A stretch of DNA of 64,000 bases from Acidobacteriaceae bacterium (GTDB lineage Bacteria > Acidobacteriota > Terriglobia > Terriglobales > Acidobacteriaceae). A program made the position numbers and the translations under genes. The notes below the pieces were generated by a model that saw only the letters and a list, made by a program, of their open reading frames with translations, was not told where the DNA came from and did not search any database. The stretch spans positions 1 through 64,000 of the forward strand of contig JAJPKO010000042.1 in assembly GCA_021323655.1 (NCBI GenBank), in the 5' to 3' direction. Numbering within the stretch: position 1 is the stretch's first letter; each line of letters starts with the position of its first letter. Positions 61,704-64,000 of the stretch are shown piece by piece.

Positions 61704-62999
61704 TCATATCTTGCTGATCTCTACCTCCGTGCCTACACTCTTTTCCTTTTCCTTGGAACGAAACCGGTGCCACGCAAGAAACATGAAGCCCAGGTTGGCA
61801 ATCTGGCCTCCAACCGCAGCCACCATAATTCCCATGGCCTGAAAGCTGCGAATGCATGGATAAATCAGAACAACACTGGTAATGGCAGCAGCCAGAGACG
61901 AGGTAAGAATCGCGGAAGTCTCTCCGATCGTGCGAAACAGATAGCTGAACTGCCGCAAAGGCCAGAGTAGGAGAAAATACAGCATCTGCAGGTTCAGAAT
62001 GCCGGCATAAATTGCTACCTTATGGCCATAAAAGAAGGTGAGAAATTCACGCGAGAAAACAGAGATCCCAAGAAACACCACTGCCAACGCAATAAATCCT
62101 TTCGCGCCAAAGTGCAGCAGAAACCTGGAGACCCCGACGATTCCATTTCTTCTCATCTCTTCGCTGGCCTTGAGCGGAACAATATTCTCCATTGCCTGAT
62201 AAGCCACGTTCACCGGACCAACGACGTTCTGTGTAGCGCGAACGCTTCCTGCCGCCTCTGATCCAAGCACCCCTGCGCCGATCAGCATCGCCCCCTGATA
62301 AACAAACCACTGCAATTGGTTCGCAATGGCCAGGTCGCGGGAAATTCCGCGCGAACGTGCCCACGCTTCTCTTAACTCTTCACCTGACCAGCGAAGGCGT
62401 TCTATGACCGCGCCTGTCGCAAATGCAACAGCCGAAGTAATTGCGATCGCAAGAAATGCAGTATTCACACTTAAGCGATGCAACACCATCAACACAAGAA
62501 GAACGGCCGTTTGGCCCAGATAACTCACAATGTCATTCCAAACAGAATGCAATGATTGATTCACTGCAAAATAATAGCGGCGCAGCCAGTCCTGCATTAA
62601 ATAAAAAGCCAGACATAATAGAAACGCCGGGACCTGACTCATACTTCCAAATCCAGGCTTGAACAAGAGAAATCCGACCGCAAGCACAGCGGTCGCTATC
62701 ACGGCGGCAGTACAGAACCGTACCTGCACGCCATACATTCCGCGCAGGTAGCTCATCCTCGCACCGTTGTCCGTGTACAGTCCGGACAGCGTAATCATCG
62801 GGGATGAGATAAAACTCAACTGGATGCTGTTGGCGAGTAGAACAAACGCATACGCAACAGTAAAAACTCCAAATTGCTCCAGGCCCATTCCGCGGACCAG
62901 AATAATTCCCGTCGCAAAATTAGACCCACTTACGACTAACTGGTCGGCAACAGTTTGGTAGCGGCGCCGGCGCAACAGATCGCTGAAAGATAACTTCAT
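61704..62999 (-). CDS. Polysaccharide flippase-like membrane protein (Wzx/MATE-like)
   Basis: Polytopic inner-membrane protein (431 aa) with about 12 hydrophobic segments, of the oligosaccharide flippase superfamily (VVSGSNFATGIILVRGMGLEQFGVF, AFYLMQDWLRRYYFAVNQ, FSYLFRTIGETSAIL). It would carry lipid-linked repeat units across the membrane. Convergent with the glycosyltransferase and followed upstream by a Wzy-like gene on the same strand. Confidence 0.85.
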   Translation of the reverse strand: MKLSFSDLLRRRRYQTVADQLVVSGSNFATGIILVRGMGLEQFGVFTVAYAFVLLANSIQLSFISSPMITLSGLYTDNGARMSYLRGMYGVQVRFCTAAVIATAVLAVGFLLFKPGFGSMSQVPAFLLCLAFYLMQDWLRRYYFAVNQSLHSVWNDIVSYLGQTAVLLVLMVLHRLSVNTAFLAIAITSAVAFATGAVIERLRWSGEELREAWARSRGISRDLAIANQLQWFVYQGAMLIGAGVLGSEAAGSVRATQNVVGPVNVAYQAMENIVPLKASEEMRRNGIVGVSRFLLHFGAKGFIALAVVFLGISVFSREFLTFFYGHKVAIYAGILNLQMLYFLLLWPLRQFSYLFRTIGETSAILTSSLAAAITSVVLIYPCIRSFQAMGIMVAAVGGQIANLGFMFLAWHRFRSKEKEKSVGTEVEISKI

Positions 63000-63025
63000 T
63001 CGTCGTCCAGAGTGAACATCGCTGG

Positions 63026-64000
63026 TTATTTCGCCGAAAGTGTGAGCCCTTGCGCGGGAATAACACGCGTCACAGGCTGATACGCATATGCATACTGGCG
63101 CCTTACCAGGTCGGTATTCGTTATGATGCAGAGAAACAACGCCATCTCATATCCCATCCACCCTAATACGCCTGTGGACATGACAGTTGTCATCCAGACG
63201 TGGATGATCAGAACATAAGTACCGGCGTACTGCGGATGATCACGCCACGCCTTCCATGTGCGCCACGTCGCCAGAATTAGAAGAAAAGCTCCGAGGGCAA
63301 ACCCAATTGCGCCCAGGCCCGTCAGCAGCTCCATAAATCCATTGTGGAGTGAGCTTGCTGTTTGTAACGAAAAATCGCCAATGTGTTTCAGGGTTTCTTT
63401 TCCACCAACACCGCCTCCGGCCCCCAGGAGCGGATGCGCTTGCCACTGGCGAATCGCCGCATTCCACATCACTGTTCTTCCGCTCAATGTGGTAAAGTCG
63501 CTCGTCGCCTCCTTCCCTTGCAACGCGACCATGATCTTGTCCTGGAAGGCAAGACCCAACGCGAAAACAGTGGCTGCCAAAAATGCTCCAAGAGAGCTCG
63601 ACTTTCTGACGACTACAAAAATTACGCTCAGGATGAGAATCGCGAAAGAGGTCCGGCTGGCTGCAAAGGCGAACAAAAACATCGCGAATGCCATTTGCCG
63701 AAAAGCTGCCCAGCGGTCCAGTCGCTTCGCCTGCCACTCCGCAAATACCACAAGAAACAGCGCGCTGGATACATACCCGAGACCGTTTCCAGAAAGAAAA
63801 GGCGCCTGAGCAGTGGTGCGGGTAAAGATGCCGGGGCGCAGCTGAATGAATGCATGGATATGCATGAAGTAGCCCGCCACCGTTACAAACGCAACCAGTG
63901 ATATGGTCAACAGAATGATCTGGCGAAGCGCCTCAACCCGCTGCAGAGCATTTCGCGTCCGGCTCACTTCCCAGAACGCCATACCGGCCAGAAAAATTTC
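63026..64000 (-). CDS. O-antigen ligase / polymerase-like membrane protein (5' end outside window)
   Basis: Polytopic membrane protein of the Wzy/WaaL (O-antigen ligase) group. The large periplasmic loop motif SGRTVMWNAAIRQWQAHPLLGAGGG with LHNGFMELLTGLGAIGF is typical. At least 324 codons are inside; the frame stays open to 64000 (EIFLAG before MAFWEV), so the start is beyond the window and the ATG at 63982 is internal. It belongs with the flippase, glycosyltransferase and kinase genes in one surface-polysaccharide locus. Confidence 0.85.
   Translation of the reverse strand, partial: EIFLAGMAFWEVSRTRNALQRVEALRQIILLTISLVAFVTVAGYFMHIHAFIQLRPGIFTRTTAQAPFLSGNGLGYVSSALFLVVFAEWQAKRLDRWAAFRQMAFAMFLFAFAASRTSFAILILSVIFVVVRKSSSLGAFLAATVFALGLAFQDKIMVALQGKEATSDFTTLSGRTVMWNAAIRQWQAHPLLGAGGGVGGKETLKHIGDFSLQTASSLHNGFMELLTGLGAIGFALGAFLLILATWRTWKAWRDHPQYAGTYVLIIHVWMTTVMSTGVLGWMGYEMALFLCIITNTDLVRRQYAYAYQPVTRVIPAQGLTLSAK

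Noticed and set aside
1-64000. CRISPR arrays, rRNA genes, complete IS elements, toxin-antitoxin pairs
   Set aside because: No regularly spaced repeats, rRNA signatures, transposase frames or toxin pairs found on either strand.

Overview
The window reads as a chromosome segment from a member of the Acidobacteriota, most likely of the Acidobacteriaceae/Terriglobia type. The grounds are two very large Oar-like TonB-dependent receptors with an N-terminal carboxypeptidase-regulatory-like domain, a DUF5107-TPR protein inside a sugar locus, many exported (partly Tat-dependent) glycoside hydrolases, a BshB1-type deacetylase, and an Hya-type hydrogenase beside multiheme cytochromes. This is inference from gene content; there is no rRNA or intact tRNA to confirm it.

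Region 1 (1-13.3 kb) is a carbohydrate locus: a GH59 galactosylceramidase-like enzyme, a sugar-porter MFS protein, a DUF5107-TPR protein, a LacI-family regulator and a divergent TonB receptor. Three AACGTT-type palindromes at the promoters look like the operators of the LacI protein. A decayed GH5 glycosidase lies behind the receptor.

Region 2 (13.3-29.3 kb) is an H2-oxidation and electron-export block. It starts with a tandem-domain universal stress protein facing a tightly overlapping hyaABCD-hypCDEABF operon. Downstream come a decaheme cytochrome, an outer-membrane barrel, a small cytochrome c and a membrane NapC-like multiheme cytochrome. Perfect TGTGA-N6-TCACA palindromes precede both the hydrogenase operon and the cytochrome group, which suggests one CRP/FNR-family regulator. 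The block ends near a 3' tRNA fragment that resembles an integration scar.

Region 3 (29.7-35.5 kb) holds unlinked genes: a DmpA-type peptidase, a BshB1-like deacetylase, a lipoprotein, a quinone oxidoreductase and a frameshifted GH88/GH105 gene.

Region 4 (35.6-51.8 kb) is the most striking part. A GntR/FCD regulator sits next to a complete trans-4-hydroxy-L-proline to 2-oxoglutarate operon (epimerase, three-subunit dehydrogenase, deaminase, semialdehyde dehydrogenase). A Tat-exported GH127 beta-L-arabinofuranosidase with an uncharacterised exported TIM-barrel partner, and a second TonB receptor, follow. The same TTGTATACAA-type box occurs at the hydroxyproline operon, the GH127 operon and the receptor. 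I infer a system for using hydroxyproline-linked arabinosides of plant extensins. A small Cys-rich secreted protein gene is embedded here.

Region 5 (51.9-64 kb) has a class A penicillin-binding protein, a prepilin peptidase, a secreted parallel beta-helix protein with a hairpin-rich leader, and an exopolysaccharide/O-antigen segment (kinase-fold phosphotransferase, nucleotidyltransferase-dTMP-kinase-like fusion, GT4 glycosyltransferase, Wzx-like flippase and a Wzy/ligase-like protein cut by the window end).
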